Source of the DNA: Pelargonium nanum
Lineage: Eukaryota; Streptophyta; Magnoliopsida; Geraniales; Geraniaceae
Direction: 5' to 3'
NCBI GenBank assembly: GCA_036897485.1
Contig: JAYMTF010000065.1
Location: forward strand, 1 to 60,512
DNA length: 60,512 bases
The first letter of the stretch is position 1; every line of letters begins with the position of its first letter. This document shows, in pieces, positions 33,201 through 46,060 of the stretch. The position numbers were made by a program, and so were the translations under genes. Below the pieces are notes generated by a model that was given only the letters and a program-made list of their open reading frames with translations, did not search any database and had not been told where the DNA came from.

Positions 33201-35719
33201 GTATTGTCGAACAGCCTTTTAGCCACCTCTGTTCTGGCAGACGTATCAAGCAAACTTATGGGAAGACCAGAAACAAGATCTGATGGTATTTGTTCCTCCT
33301 TTCATCCGAGGGAGATCATTTCATTAATTATAGAACAGATGACCTTGTTGGTGAAGCCATTGTTCTATCTCGATCGCACTGAGTCTCAAGTGTCCCAAGA
33401 AGTAAAAAGCCTGTTTGGTCTTCTCCTTTTTCTGGTTGGTGAACATCCAGATCTGGGTAGTTTGGTACTGGATAATATTAATATGTTTGTTGTGTATATT
33501 TTAAATATGCAAGACAGTGTTACTAGGCAAGAAGATTTGCTTGTTACGGACATTGAGAGTTGTAAGGGAGAAAAGAGCATAGTCATCAGATCAAAGCTTG
33601 TATTTTATGTCTTCAAATTCATGGTGGATTCCCTTGAAAGTCTCAGTGAAGTTGGAGGTGTTACCACTCAAGTATTTGACAAAGCAAAGGCCTTAGTTGG
33701 AAGTGTACATGGATGCATCTTATTTGATGGATATATGCACACTGAATTCTCCATACTTTTGCATTCTCGAATAATTTGGGGTTATATGGTTAATGAGAAT
33801 AAGGCAGATTGTAATCTTAATAGAGACTTGGGTATGTCTCTTCAAGATTCCTTGGTTGACCAAGAGGTCTTTTCTCTTAGGTGTGCAAAGACGTTGACAG
33901 AGAGGGATAACTGGTCATCTTACAGAGCTGGGATATATGCAGCTAGTCAGGCAGCGTGGTTTACGGCTACTTTTATATTTGGTCAGTTAATTACACGGGT
34001 TCAATCTGATTATTGTTGTGGCTGGTTAAAGTCGCTGATTCAATTAGCTCACGCAGAGAGTAAAATTCAGCTGTTTGCTTTACCAAAAGAGAGGTCTAAT
34101 TTAATAGATTGGTTGGATATAAACAACACCTCTATCCTGCTTTTGGGGGATGATTTTGATGAGGTTGGTCAGGATGCATCTGAGAATATGAATGCTCCCA
34201 TGTTAACTAAAATCCTTCTTGGGGCTTCATATGGCATTTTCTCATCAGGAGAATCTTTAGGTGCTGCTGTCTCGACAGGCCAAGCGTTTTGTTTCCAGAG
34301 ATGGTTTTTGGCTCTAAGAGCAAAGGTTCTGGGAACAGTTTTGGAGATACTTAAAGTAGGGGTGGTTCCTGATCAGAATGTAATCAGCAATGTTGGACAT
34401 GTTCATAATTGTAATATGCTTGAGACCCTAAAATCATTGCAGCAACTATCTTTTCGATTGAAGAGGCTATCCCGTGAATATGATCTAATTGCTACATCAT
34501 TCATTGGGATGGATAACAAAAGCTCAAAAATCATCTCAGCACTTGCACTCAGTTGTTCTCTATTAGCTTTTACTACTGGGTTTTCTACTTTCATTCCAAA
34601 TCTACGTGCCCACGAATCTATTGGAACATATGATCCAGAGAATAAAGATGCATTTTTACAAGCAGTTCTACTTCAGAATTTAGTTGGGCGGTTGAAGAAT
34701 ATAGATTGTGATACTAGAAGGAATATCAGTTCACTTTTCGAGGTCAGTGGGCACCCCAAGAACTGTTTTCACTTGCAGTCCAGAAATCAAACACTGAATA
34801 TTGGTTGCGAAGCAAGACATCTGCATACTGTTTGTAACTATGCTGTTTCACGTGTTGTTTGCTTGCAAAATGAGACGAATGTGGTGCGAAGTGAGGAGAT
34901 AGTATCCAAAATTACCAAGGATGGTCTGCAACTTTTATTGGACATCATTATGAAATGGATGCACGTACCTTTTCGAATTCCCAAGTACTTCTTCAAAGTA
35001 AGGTATGTCAAATAGTTACTACACATGGCTTTCTCAATAACTTGAAAAATAAAAGATAAATTCCCTTTTCATTTCTTAAGTACATCTACAGGAGATTGTT
35101 GTTGTTCTGCTGTATGATTTAAACACGATTCTGATTTACGAACTTGATGTTAAAATACAGGCCTTGCATCGGGTCAGAGCTTTTTGCATCCAGTGCAGAT
35201 GCTAGGAACTCAGACAGGATATTGGTCACTCCAGGCTCCCACCTATCTCTAAATCTCTGTCTGCAGCTCAAGAATTTGCCTTCAGATCTCCCAGTTCGAC
35301 TGACCAAGCTGTACTGCATTCTTTCTTCCGAGCCATCCTTTCTAGCGCCAAGACCAACCGGAGGTAGCAAGGAACAAGAGCAACAGGCTTACTATAAACC
35401 TTGGGAAACCGATGACATGCTAGAAATGAACGAAAAACTGTTTCAGTACGTCACAGAGCGTACAAAAAAGACCAATGGGAAGCGACGGAGAGACACTGAT
35501 AAAGATCAAAGGGTCGTGGATGCCTTTTCATGCTTCGAAGTGAACGAGAGACGACAAGGGTTCTCAAATTGTATCCTGGATGTTTCCAATTTCCCAGTAG
35601 GTTGTTACAGAATCAAATGGCATAGCTGTTGTATAGACTATCAGGGTCGTTATTGGAGCCTCCTCCCTCTGAATGCAGGACCTGTAATTACAGTACAAGA
35701 ATCTCCTGAAATCCTATGA
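30257..35719 (+). CDS. INTS7: Integrator complex subunit 7 homologue (ARM-repeat protein, EMB1895-like)
   Basis: Seven exons: 30257-30347, 30437-30882, 31099-31284, 32324-32431, 32820-33023, 33108-35002 and 35161-35719. They encode 1162 aa, near the length I recall for Arabidopsis EMB1895. INTS7 is a helical-repeat subunit of the nuclear Integrator complex, which cleaves snRNA and other nascent RNA polymerase II transcripts. The protein is built of helical repeats throughout, for example VKASLYAAGCFCELSDDFAP and RETALRCMHFLLVRGIVY. The C-terminal exon carries a beta-rich region ending DYQGRYWSLLPLNAGPVITV. Exon 2 was ended at GAG/GTGAGG because this keeps frame into exon 3 at GTAAAAGCATC. Intron 4 carries a retroposon insertion and a 34-bp tandem duplication. 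Loss of the Arabidopsis homologue is embryo lethal, so a single intact copy would be essential. Confidence 0.88.
32442..32509 (+). repeat. 34-bp perfect tandem duplication in INTS7 intron 4
   Basis: The 34-bp unit starting ATTGCTTACGGTGATTTTGA occurs twice head to tail at 32442-32475 and 32476-32509 with no mismatch seen. It begins 10 bp after the splice donor at 32432. Confidence 0.9.
32672..32787 (+). mobile_element. Short retroposon with 16-bp target-site duplication in INTS7 intron 4
   Basis: AAAGTAATTCTCAACT occurs at 32672-32687 and again at 32772-32787. Between them is an 84-bp body that begins ATCCTATTGCG, contains GGGGAGAGCTACCCCTG and ends in GATC plus a run of ten or more A. This is the structure of a non-LTR insertion: a SINE or a 5'-truncated LINE tail. 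No pol III boxes are evident, favouring a truncated LINE. Confidence 0.8.
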
Positions 35720-35874
35720 TTATTTATAGTACATTTGTTACTGGTTCCTTAAAAAGACCCTGCCGACAAATCTGAAAAGATAAATTCATGTTTAGTGCAA
35801 AGGATTCAATTATTTATATCTGATTGGTTCTTGGATTGTTGTTTGGAAATGGACCAAAGAAGAAGAATAGACAA

Positions 35875-35912
35875 GTGTGGGCCCAGAATAGGTCACATTG
35901 GGCCCACACGTG
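35875..35912 (+). promoter_or_regulatory. 11-bp TGGGCCCA inverted repeat plus G-box upstream of the OTU gene
   Basis: GTGTGGGCCCA at 35875-35885 and TGGGCCCACAC at 35899-35909 are perfect inverted copies 13 bp apart, and the right arm runs into a CACGTG G-box at 35907-35912. They lie ~100-150 bp upstream of the likely 5' exon of the OTU gene. Site II elements of this type bind TCP factors. Confidence 0.5.
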
Positions 35913-36304
35913 CAGAGACAAGGATCACGATTTTGATGTTACCCAAAACGACACTCGTTTTTTGATTTCCTTACAGTAAATTATATTATAATCTCCGTTG
36001 TGTGTGTGATTGACAAACCGCGAAAGCTAACCAACCAACCAACCAAACCGACGACTCTCTCTCTGTCCGCGTAAATTTATTGATTGCTCATTTCTAAGCA
36101 TTCCATATATTGCTGCGTCTTTCTCTTCCGATTAAAATTTTCATTACAGAAGACGACCAAAACATCTGATTTTTCGGTTCCAACAACGTTAACAAACGTT
36201 TGGAACAGACAAAAGTCAAATTGATTTCGTCATTTCGTGTCTGTCTACACTCTGAAATCCATTTTCAGGCAAAACCCCTCAATTTCTGGATTTGGCAATC
36301 CAAG

Positions 36305-37205
36305 GTGACGATTTTGTCTCTGGCTCTGTCTTTTATCGATTATTGTTGATATTAAATAAATGGATTGGGTGTTCTGCTTTTGATTATTGAAAATGTAATC
36401 GCAATTGGGTTTTGGGTTCTTGAATCGATCAGGATCAGGATCTTTATTCTTTTCCTTGATTGAATGCGTATCATATTTAATTGTTTATATGAATGCTATG
36501 TTTTGTTTCATTTGGGTCGGTTGATTCTTAGGGTTGTCTTGTTCTTTGTATCTATCTTTCTGCTAAGAATGGCCTCGATTTTGGGTTCGTGATTGCTTAC
36601 TGGTCAGTATTCCATTAATTGATGCTATCTGTTGTTTGTCTTGTTGGGAAATTTCGACCCTTTGGTTGATCGTGTTCCTTGCATCTCCCGGGTCGGTCAT
36701 TTTCTGATCATGTATTGCTTATAATGTTTCTTTAACCTTTACTCGAATATGAATTAGGCATTTCTGATTTCTGATGGTGAATTCATGATGGGTTTAGCAG
36801 TAAATGACACTAAAAGTGGGTTTCTTGGAGAATCTGAATATATTCACCCATCTTAATGTGCCTGTACCATTCCATTATTTGACATGAACGCTTCAATATA
36901 GGCATCATATTATATATTGGACTATCTTCAGTGTTTCTGTCGTTTGCACTTTTTTTTAATATCTCAAATATTTATAATGATATTTATGAATGTATCCATA
37001 GGAACTTGTATCTCGTATTGTTTGAAAGGTTCATGGTTACTTACATTCACAGCTTCTTTCATTATGTCAATGTACTGTGCATTAGGCTACTTGTCAAGTA
37101 ACTAGTATATGTTACAATTGTATTCTCTTGATCATTCATTTGTCATCTAGTTAAAATTCTTGGAATTATAGAAACTGATTTAAGCATTGAACTGTGTCAT
37201 TTCAG
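36305..37205 (+). other. Probable 5'UTR intron of the OTU gene
   Basis: The segment begins GTGACG at 36305 after a leader-like CT-rich exon (~36000-36304) and ends at CAG 37205, 37208 or 37211. The ATG is at 37273. It is T-rich with no coding potential. The exact acceptor is uncertain. Confidence 0.45.
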
Positions 37206-37272
37206 CAGCAGAGGATCATCATAGCTCCTGGTTACTGCATAAAAAACATATCGGTATCTTCTGGGTTGCATT

Positions 37273-40200
37273 ATGAGAAACGGAACTTATAGTGTGGGTG
37301 AATCTTCTAGCTCAACTTCCATGAGTAGTCAGCAATCTACCGAGGATGACCATATGATTGCTGCTGTGCTATCAGAAGAATATGCTAAATTAGATGGTGC
37401 AATTGGCAGGCGCCTCACCAACTTGGCACCTGTACCTGTAAGATATTTAATTAACTTTATGATATTACTTTAGACTCTCTTTTCTTACCTGGACTAAAAT
37501 CTTATGGTTTGCATCTATTGGATATTTTGCCAGTGCTCAGTTTAGTGTGAGGTTTAATTATATTATGTTTACCATATCCTTTCGAGTGTTAATGGTAGAA
37601 ACTTTGCCGTCATTACCAACCATGTGCCACCTTCTTTACTTTTATGGAGGTTTTGTTTTACTTTGAAATTGTGATTTTGAAATTGGGTTTGTCTCGATAG
37701 TTTTCCTCATACTTCGGGAGATGGAAGTCATGTGATTAATCTAATAGTCAACAACTTTTTTAGCCGTATGGTGTCCTGCAATATGTTGTGTTATAAATCT
37801 AAAATCGTTGAGTTCCCTCCCTAATTGTTGCTCCATTGAGATAGAACGCATCTGTTTATTTATCTTTTGGGGTTTGTAAGGAAGTTATTCCAAATTTCTT
37901 ATAGTTTTGTCTCTCTTCAAATTTCAGCATATTCCCCGGATAAATACATTCATCCCTAACTTAAATGATGCCAGTCTGGATCACCAGCGGCTCATTCAGA
38001 GGTATAAATCTTATGCTTGGCATTAACTATACATCATATGCTATGTATGTTCTTAGGTGTTCATCTAGGGTAAGATGATTAGTAGATTGGAGCTTTTGAG
38101 CTCTCTCTAGAGAGAATGGGAGCAAGGCATTGATTTTTTATTTTTTATTTTTTATTTATATTTAGTAAGGGTACTAAGTAAACTTCTTATTAATTTTCCA
38201 GACTCAATGTTTATGGTTTATATGAAGTGAAGGTCTCCGGGGATGGAAATTGTCAGGTATGAGTGGCTCTGATGTAATGTGGAAATATTGCTTGTGAGAT
38301 TTATTGACGTTTCCTATCTATTTCAGTTTCGCGCACTTTCAGACCAGTTGTACAAGTCACCTGAGTATCATAAGCACGTTCGAAAAGATATTGTGAAACA
38401 GGTAAGCTGTGTTTGAAGTCTCTATAGAATTTTCATACGGAGCCTGTTATAATTCAAGGCTCTTAATTCTAAACCATTCTTAGTTGCATTCTCTGAGTGG
38501 AATTGTAATTTCACCCTAACTCAACTACTATTTTTCAGATAAGAACTGAATACATAACAGAATCAGTGGGAGGAGACATTAAGTTGTTAACCAAATTAGA
38601 AAAAAGCTCGAGAGTAGGGAAGAAACAATTAAATTCATTGTTGTTAAAGGAAACCATTTCCAGACTACCTCCATCCATAGTGTCACCAATTCTGATCTAA
38701 CAATCACTCATTCTGAAACCTAGACACATTGCAGCACCTATTTTTTCTTCTCTCCACTACATTCACAGCCATATCCAGAATACCTACATCCATAAAACTT
38801 AGAACTGCTACCATTACCATTGTTCTCTAGATTTTCAAAAATAATATGATATCACAATCACCATTCTTATAATAATGGCTGACCTCGTGCCAAAAGTAGA
38901 AACTACTTGTCCAGCAACTGATAACAACTGGCAGAACATTTACTCATGCAACTACGCCACCTAATATACCTCTATCAAGCCATAGCCACTATCACCATTA
39001 CCATCTTTCTTTCAACGACTTGCCATGCTTTCAATCTTATCTGAACTGAGCTTGATATTATGTTTCAATTCTATCACCACTACCATCTTTCTTTCAACGA
39101 CATGCCATGCTCTCAGTCTTAACTCTTAACTGAACTGAGTTTGATATTTTGTTTCCTGCTACTGAAGCAACCTGTCATCAGAACATCTGTCAAAAATCAA
39201 AATGTGTGAACTTGATTAATGTTTACAATGCAGTAAATATGATACATGATGGGTTACACGTCCTCTGTGCTGAAGGCCAGAATAGATCAAATCTGGTTCT
39301 TAAGTGTATATGCTCGAGTGGCTGATGTGAGTTTGCTTACTTTTGCATTGTTTCTTTCCCCCTCTTTCAGCTGAAAGACAACCGAACTTCGTACGAAAGC
39401 TATGTCCCAATGAAGTATAAACGTTATTACAAGAAAATGGCAAAGTATGTAATTTTGTGAAGAGTCAATACTCCACTTGTTCTGTTGCAATAATCCTTCA
39501 CATTTGTAAATGCATTTTCATTTGATTCATCTACTGCTGCTAGATCTTCGTTTCCTACTCTAATTCAGTCTGTGATGCAGATCTGGTGAATGGGGAGACC
39601 ATATTACCTTACAAGCTGCTGCTGATAAGGTCTAGTGTTTCTTGTTTTATCATCTAAAACTCTCATTCTACCATATATATATATACATTATGTCATTTCT
39701 GTATGCTTGGTTCTTGAGCGTTTTATGAATAAAAACATGGCCAATGAGGGTTGACAGCTTTGGCTTAGAAGATAAAGATGTGGGATCGGGTTTGATGAGA
39801 TTTTGCGACCCCACTGCAGTATTTTCTATTTTCTGGCTGCACCATTTTCTGGCTTCTTGTTATGTAAATGAATTGATGACCTGACAAAACTTCAAGGATT
39901 TGTGAAACACTTCTTTTATATCATAATGAGTAACAAGTAATAACATTATCACTTCACCCAAGCTGCGGAAAAATGACTAAGCAGTTGGAGTAAATCAAAG
40001 TGGGAAAATGACTAAAAGTTAAAATTATGCACTTGATGCCAGCAAGAGGAGAGAAAGGAGGAAAGTTGTGTTACAATGAAGTCCTAAATTGAAAGAAGTG
40101 CTCTTTCCCTGTCTCAGATGGATATACATTGTGTTAGTATATATGTCTGGAATACTGCTTCGACATAAACTGGGTGTCATTAACTAAGATTATTTCAGGG

Positions 40201-41227
40201 TTTCTCTTGTGAATTTCGAAATGTTTGCGTGTTATACGACCGAATAGTGTGGGCACACCTAACAATAGAAGAAAGGGGAAATATAATACCAGCACATGTG
40301 TGTTATTTTCTGCAAGTTTGTACTCAGCTTGAACAAGAACTTGTGAAGGCATTCATGATTGACGATGAGACAATATGCAAATGAAATTACATATATTTGT
40401 GTTAAAAACATGTAAACACGAATGACTTAAAGTAGTGTATACATCTTCTGCAACTCCATTTGAAAAATAAACAAATCAATCAATCAATCAAATACTTGTT
40501 TAGCTATTCTGCCTTCTTTAGCTTTTAATGTTTGCCATTTCTGTTGTGCAATGTCTTTCACACACACTTCAACATTAAGCTCATTGTGCTATGTGGCGTT
40601 TCTAATATGCAGTTTGGAGCAAAGATATGTCTATTGACTTCATTCAGAGATACTTGTTTTATAGAAATTACACCACAGCACCAGGCCCCCGTACGAGGTA
40701 AGATTGGAAAGTCACTATTATTATAATTATCATCATCATTATGTTAGGTAACCCATACGTATTTATAGGTAGGGAGAATGGGTTTGGTTAAGTTTGAAGT
40801 TAGTTAAATACACTCCTCGAAAAGTTTCTTCACATGTCTATTTGTTATGGGTACACACTAACTGCTAGCCTGTAACATTAAATGTTAGGTTAGGAAACGA
40901 GACTATATCTGAAAAGTTTATTTGAGATTCATGATAGAATAATAATAGTCTTCAATGAGATTTAATACTCGCACACGTCTTTTTTTCTTTACTATGTTTT
41001 GAATTTTTATGTTTGTGAAATGCAGAACTGTGGTTAAGTTTCTGGTCCGAGGTACATTACAATTCGTTATATGAAATCCGAGGTTAGTTTCATTACCAAA
41101 AGCTAATTATATAGGCATAAATCTCAAATAGTACCATTGCTAGAAAATGTTTACAAACAAACTTATCTCTTGTTATGCAGATGCTCCCGCTCAGCCAAAG
41201 CCGAGGAAGAAACACTGGCTGTTCTAG
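37273..41227 (+). CDS. OTU-domain deubiquitinase (OTU12-like)
   Basis: Nine coding exons: 37273-37437, 37928-38001, 38202-38256, 38327-38401, 39371-39444, 39581-39629, 40613-40697, 41026-41082 and 41181-41227. They give 226 aa. The OTU cysteine protease domain spans about 78-210. The catalytic box VSGDGNCQFRALS carries Asp94 and nucleophile Cys97. The His box WSEVHYNSLY carries His203 with Asn205. All expected residues are present, so an active enzyme that removes ubiquitin from proteins is likely. Length, the FIPNLND and QLYKSPEYHKHVRKDI segments and the short basic C terminus (PKPRKKHWLF) resemble the small Arabidopsis OTU9-12 group. Intron 4 (~970 bp) contains a duplicated segment. The start is the first ATG after the likely leader intron. 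Confidence 0.88.
38989..39155 (+). repeat. Imperfect ~80-bp tandem duplication in OTU intron 4
   Basis: 38989-39066 and 39071-39155 both read CTATCACC(A)…CCATCTTTCTTTCAACGAC…GCCATGC…TGAACTGAG(C/T)TTGATATT…GTTTC. The second copy has a few substitutions and a small internal duplication CTTAACTCTTAACT. Confidence 0.75.
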
Positions 41228-42335
41228 AGGAAGCAGGTTGTTTGTAGCATACAGGACATAGAGTCTTCCTTTTTTTGATCTATGCATAATTTTGATTACA
41301 GAGTTGCCATTTTATATATTACATCTGTTTGTTTCTATTGATTAAACATACATCTTCTTTAGATGATTTCATTTCATTTGTAACCATAGTTACTATTGTT
41401 AAATGATTATATTATGTGGTATATACTAAAATATTTTTCATGTCGTTTGGGACTCCATTGCCTTCTATTACTTGTGGTACTGTTATGGAGCTGTCGTTGA
41501 TTAAGGAAAAAGATTTAGGAGAAAAGATAGCTCAGTATGATAAAACAGTCCTGTTATATATAAATATACCTTGCTTACCCTTTATGTCATGCCATGAAAG
41601 TTTATTTTTATTGGCACTACTGCCGGCCCGGCAGGATTGATGTTAGATAATTTAAAAGCATGGTCCATGGATATATGATTCAGGTTCATCTAGCCCTTCA
41701 TTATCTTCTTCTGCATGTGCTTTTCCTTCATCTCATAAAATTAGGTCTCCACCATTAACAAATCACATGCTGTGCTGTTCTGTATTTTCTTCCCATTGTT
41801 TATACATCTACAAGCAAACCTCAATAGCATTCCATTCCATTCTTGTGTGCTAAAAGCCTAAAACTGATATCTTTCCTAGCCATTCAAGCACAATCTAAAT
41901 ATCGCTTCCAAAACTTGTGTTTTATCACATTTTCTCTTACATTCATATGAACGTGTGTTTTAACAAATACTGACATATCATATGGATATTATATATCGCT
42001 CATTTTGAGACGATGGAATATAATATTGCGCTTGCATTGAGAGATTTAAGAATGCATTTCATGGTCATTGACTTTCATAGCCAGCAATATGTGTATGTAA
42101 TATATGTAAAAGCAAGTTAGCTAGCTTAAATTGAATGAGCATCTGTCTCAACTGCACGTGCAATAAGTTTCAATTCCAATCCAACCAGCTTTTGTAAACA
42201 CATTGCTTCGGAAGAAAAATCCTTTGGCAAGTTCTCCACAAAACGAATCCAGAGGTGGTGACACCGAGTTTCTCTCTATCTGTGTACCAAGTAAACATTA
42301 TTTTATACATAAACTGAGTCTATGCCTTGCCTGCC
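41228..42335. other. Spacer between OTU and XTH genes
   Basis: OTU 3'UTR at the left, XTH promoter at the right. An open frame at 41416-41640 matches nothing known and is probably chance. Confidence 0.5.
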
Positions 42336-42343
42336 TATAAATA
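42336..42343 (+). promoter_or_regulatory. TATA box of the XTH gene
   Basis: TATAAATA, 60 bp before the ATG at 42396, giving a ~30-nt leader. Confidence 0.65.
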
Positions 42344-42395
42344 TCCAAATCACAGACACTTTCTCTTGTGCATAACTCAAAAGAGAGCCAGAGAC

Positions 42396-43550
42396 ATGGC
42401 CTCTCTCTTGTGGACTCTGTGCTTGAGTTTCTTGCTGTTTGTTTGCGTGGCAAGAAGTGCTGCTCCGAAGAAGGCTCAGGATGTTCTGTTCTCTCGTAAC
42501 TACGTACCCACTTGGGCTTATGATCACATCAAGTACTTCAATGGTGGCTCTGAGATTCAGCTCCTTTTGGATAAATACACAGGTCAGTGACATCACCTAT
42601 TCAATATCAGTCTTCATTTCCATTTTGGCTCTTCCTGCAATGCACCTCTTAATCTGTTATCATTGGTGGTTTTGTAAAGGAACTGGCTTTCAATCAAAGG
42701 GTTCTTACCTGTTTGGCCACTTCAGCATGCACATCAAAATGGTTCCACGAGACTCTGCTGGAACTGTCACTGCTTTCTATGTAACCTTCTCCTCTTTTCC
42801 CGTTTTTGCAAGCATACATTTTGCTACTATGAAATGATCCATCTGCTTATTGTGAGTATCTTGATTCTGTTTACAGTTGTCTTCTCAAAACGCGGAGCAC
42901 GATGAGATAGATTTTGAGTTCTTGGGGAACAGAACTGGGAAGCCTTACATTTTGCAGACAAATGTGTTCACCGGAGGAAAAGGAGACCGGGAGCAGAGAA
43001 TATATCTCTGGTTTGACCCTACCAAGGCCTTCCACACCTACTCCGTTCTATGGAACCTGTACCAGATTGTGTAAGTTACTACTTTACTCTCTTCCATGAA
43101 ACATGTACCATAGTTATTCAGTTGAATGAACCCTGTGTCTGTTGTTTCAGGTTCTTCGTGGATGATGTGCCGATAAGGGTGTTCAAGAACAGCAAAGATT
43201 TGGGAGTCAGGTTCCCATTCAATCAGCCCATGAAGATATACTCAAGCCTGTGGAATGCAGATGACTGGGCAACCAGAGGTGGCCTGGAGAAGACAGACTG
43301 GTCCAAGGCCCCTTTTGTTGCATCTTACAGGGGGTTCCACATAGACGGCTGCGAGGCTTCTGTGCATGACAAGTACTGCCAGACACAGGGCAAGAGGTGG
43401 TGGGATCAGAAGGCTTACCAAGATCTCGACGACAAACAGAAGAGGTGGCTCAAGTGGGTTCGTAAGGGGTATACTATCTACAACTACTGCACTGATCGGG
43501 TCAGGTTCCCCAAAATGGCTCCAGAATGCAAGCGAGATCGCGATGTCTAG
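42396..43550 (+). CDS. Xyloglucan endotransglucosylase/hydrolase (XTH, GH16)
   Basis: Four exons, 42396-42582, 42680-42780, 42877-43070 and 43151-43550, encode 293 aa. XTHs cut xyloglucan and rejoin it to another chain in the cell wall during growth. A signal peptide ([19 protein letters not shown]) is followed by the GH16 beta-jellyroll. The active-site motif [10 protein letters not shown] is at 104-113, with nucleophile Glu106 and acid/base Glu110. An N-glycosylation site NRT follows at 114-116, as in most XTHs. The C-terminal XET_C region carries the expected cysteines ([32 protein letters not shown]). It resembles the XTH6/7/8 branch; transglucosylase activity is more likely than hydrolase. 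A TATA box is 60 bp upstream. Confidence 0.92.
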
Positions 43551-46060
43551 TCCCTATGATCTCAGTTCTCTTCATGTTTACTGTAATATTGGCCATATGG
43601 GTAGTTTCATTTCATTCATTTACTTGTGTATTTTGTCATCATCTGTATGCTTCATATGGATAAAAAGATAATATTGGAACTTGAAAATTGTACCTCTGAA
43701 GTGGTGTGGTTTCAACTTTTTCCTTCTTTCTTGTGAATTGATGGCTATAACTGAGTCACAAGACTTTGGTTCCTGGACACTGACTGAGTTCAGTTACAGA
43801 AAGAGACAAGGTCAGCATTCTGCACCCAACTGTTCATGCCTAAAATCAAATAATAGCAGGAAAAAAAATGATATAAAAGCTCACTTTGATGACTACATTT
43901 GAATCAAGTAAAACCATTCATATTCATGGGAAATGAAAATGACTTGGTTGTTACTGAGATCTCATTTCATGTGTGCATGCTGTTTTGGTCACTACTTTTC
44001 TGTTCAATCCCTAAGAGAAAAAAATACAGAGCAAGAAGGTCACAGTTTCCATCTTTTACAGATTGCCTGAACTTGAGGGAAAAGACAAGTACAGATTGCC
44101 TGATCCAATTCTAGTCTCTCACATGTGCAGCTAGACAAATTAACAATGTCCAAATATCAAGAACCTTACATAAACTATGGTTGAAGGCAAGTCAATATTC
44201 AAGATTCTTCTACCTAGCAGTTGAAGCCATGAAGCTTGCATCAAGAATGCACATGGGGGTTTGTTTAGAACCATAACTCTTTGCCATTACTTCCCACCAA
44301 AATGTGGAGAACACATCATGCCTAATTAACATTATAGTTATGAACCCAACAAGAAATTGTATAAATAATTTTCAGCATTGCGAAGATAGAAAAAACAACT
44401 AATAAATGCCTAAAACAATTAATAGCATAGATTTGTGATTTACTAGATGGCAATGAATGTCACACAGCTGCCTTTAGACTTGCTTGCTTGCTATCCTTCC
44501 CTGCATCCAAATATTACCATTATCAACTCTAGAAATGTTACACTTTTGAACACCCGTCATATGTATAGTGTTGACTCACGCGTAGAACTTACCAGGATAG
44601 TTCAAACCTGCTACCCAAGCAATTACTGCTACAATTTCTCACTTGTCTAGCAACCTATAGTTTAGTATATGCAATGCAACACCACCATAATGGTAGAATT
44701 GTTCTTCTTCTTCTTCTTCCATTCTGATAGTTTCAAACCAAATGCTTAAACAAATTTAAATAAAAAGCTATTCTGCTACGACTATGTAATGGGAAGGTAC
44801 TAGATCACTAATTTAAACTATTATGAAGACAATACCATACCACAGTGAAACCCTAGAACATTGTATAGCAATAGAACAGAATGTGCATCAGATACAGATG
44901 CAATATCCATTTGTAGTGATGCATCAAGAAATCAGAAGCAACAACATATCAATCAGTACTTGTGGAATTTGTTTTCACAGGATAAATAGGCAGACAAATT
45001 TTGCAAGCTAAGCCTTTTCCACCTCTGCTTCCAGATCACAACAAATATTTGAACTTTGAAAGAGTGAATTTCAGAAAGGACAGTATTTCAAGATATGGAC
45101 TGTAAGGTCCTCTTCATGGACAAGAAAATGACTAAATTATGTAAAGGACACATATTTAGCCAAGTGATCTTCTCTGACAATAACAGTATCAAAACCTTTA
45201 TAATTGTAAAATTCATATCAGTTTCTCAACTCTCTCTACATTTACACAGTAAGGACCCAGAATAGTACATAGCCAAACTATAGTACAATTGAAGTACAGA
45301 TCAGAAATTAAGTTGACATTCTGCAGATACTTTGATGCCATTCTTCATTGAATCATGTTTCTCAACTTTCTCATTTATTAGACAGTAAGGACTAAGGACA
45401 GTACATAGTCAAAATCAAACATAAGCATAACTTAAGTACAGATCAGATATAAAGTCTGACATTCTGCTGAAATCTTGATTGTCTTCATCTCCCACAAAGT
45501 ATAGAACTAATATTCAAAATGAATATCCCAAACTGAGCATCATCCCCATTATTGTGCTAGTAAAACCCACACAATAGGATGAACAAATGGTTTTCTCAAT
45601 ATACATGAATTGTCCGGCCCAAAGACAAACATCTTACTTGGAATGAAGCAAATGGCAAATCCCAGGATAAAACAATATCAAACCACCTATATCTGGAACA
45701 TAGTCCTTATTCTAATACCACACATATTGCAAATACCCAAGAACCACCATTCAAACATATGATTTCTGTTAACATCTCTAGCTGAAAGCATATACAGAAG
45801 AAAAAAAGTGAATACCAGAAACTTTGCAACAGGGGAGATAACATAGCATGGTCAACAGAACAGATCAAATTTCAAGATTGAAAAGCCTTCCTCCAATATC
45901 CATTCATGAGTCACTAATTTTGCAATCCGGGAAGTTTCAATAAACTTCACTAAGAATTGATTAAAGCTTGTCCTATAGCATTCAAAGCTTTATTGAGCAG
46001 GGGAAAACTGTAGATTGAACGATTTTTTTAAAACAACAAATAATTAGCCTTCTAGTGCAA
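43551..46060. other. Long convergent spacer between XTH and TyrRS
   Basis: AT-rich, holding the XTH 3'UTR at the left and TyrRS 3'UTR at the right. Apart from a duplicated block at 45221-45480, no gene or known element was recognised. Open frames here are under 75 codons and match nothing known. Confidence 0.55.
45221..45480. repeat. Imperfect ~120-bp direct duplication
   Basis: Blocks 45221-45339 and 45357-45480 share GTTTCTCAACT, ACAGTAAGGAC, ACAGTACATAG-like, AAGTACAGATCAGA and TGACATTCTGC in the same order and at similar spacing. They look like a diverged tandem duplication of noncoding DNA. Confidence 0.7.
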
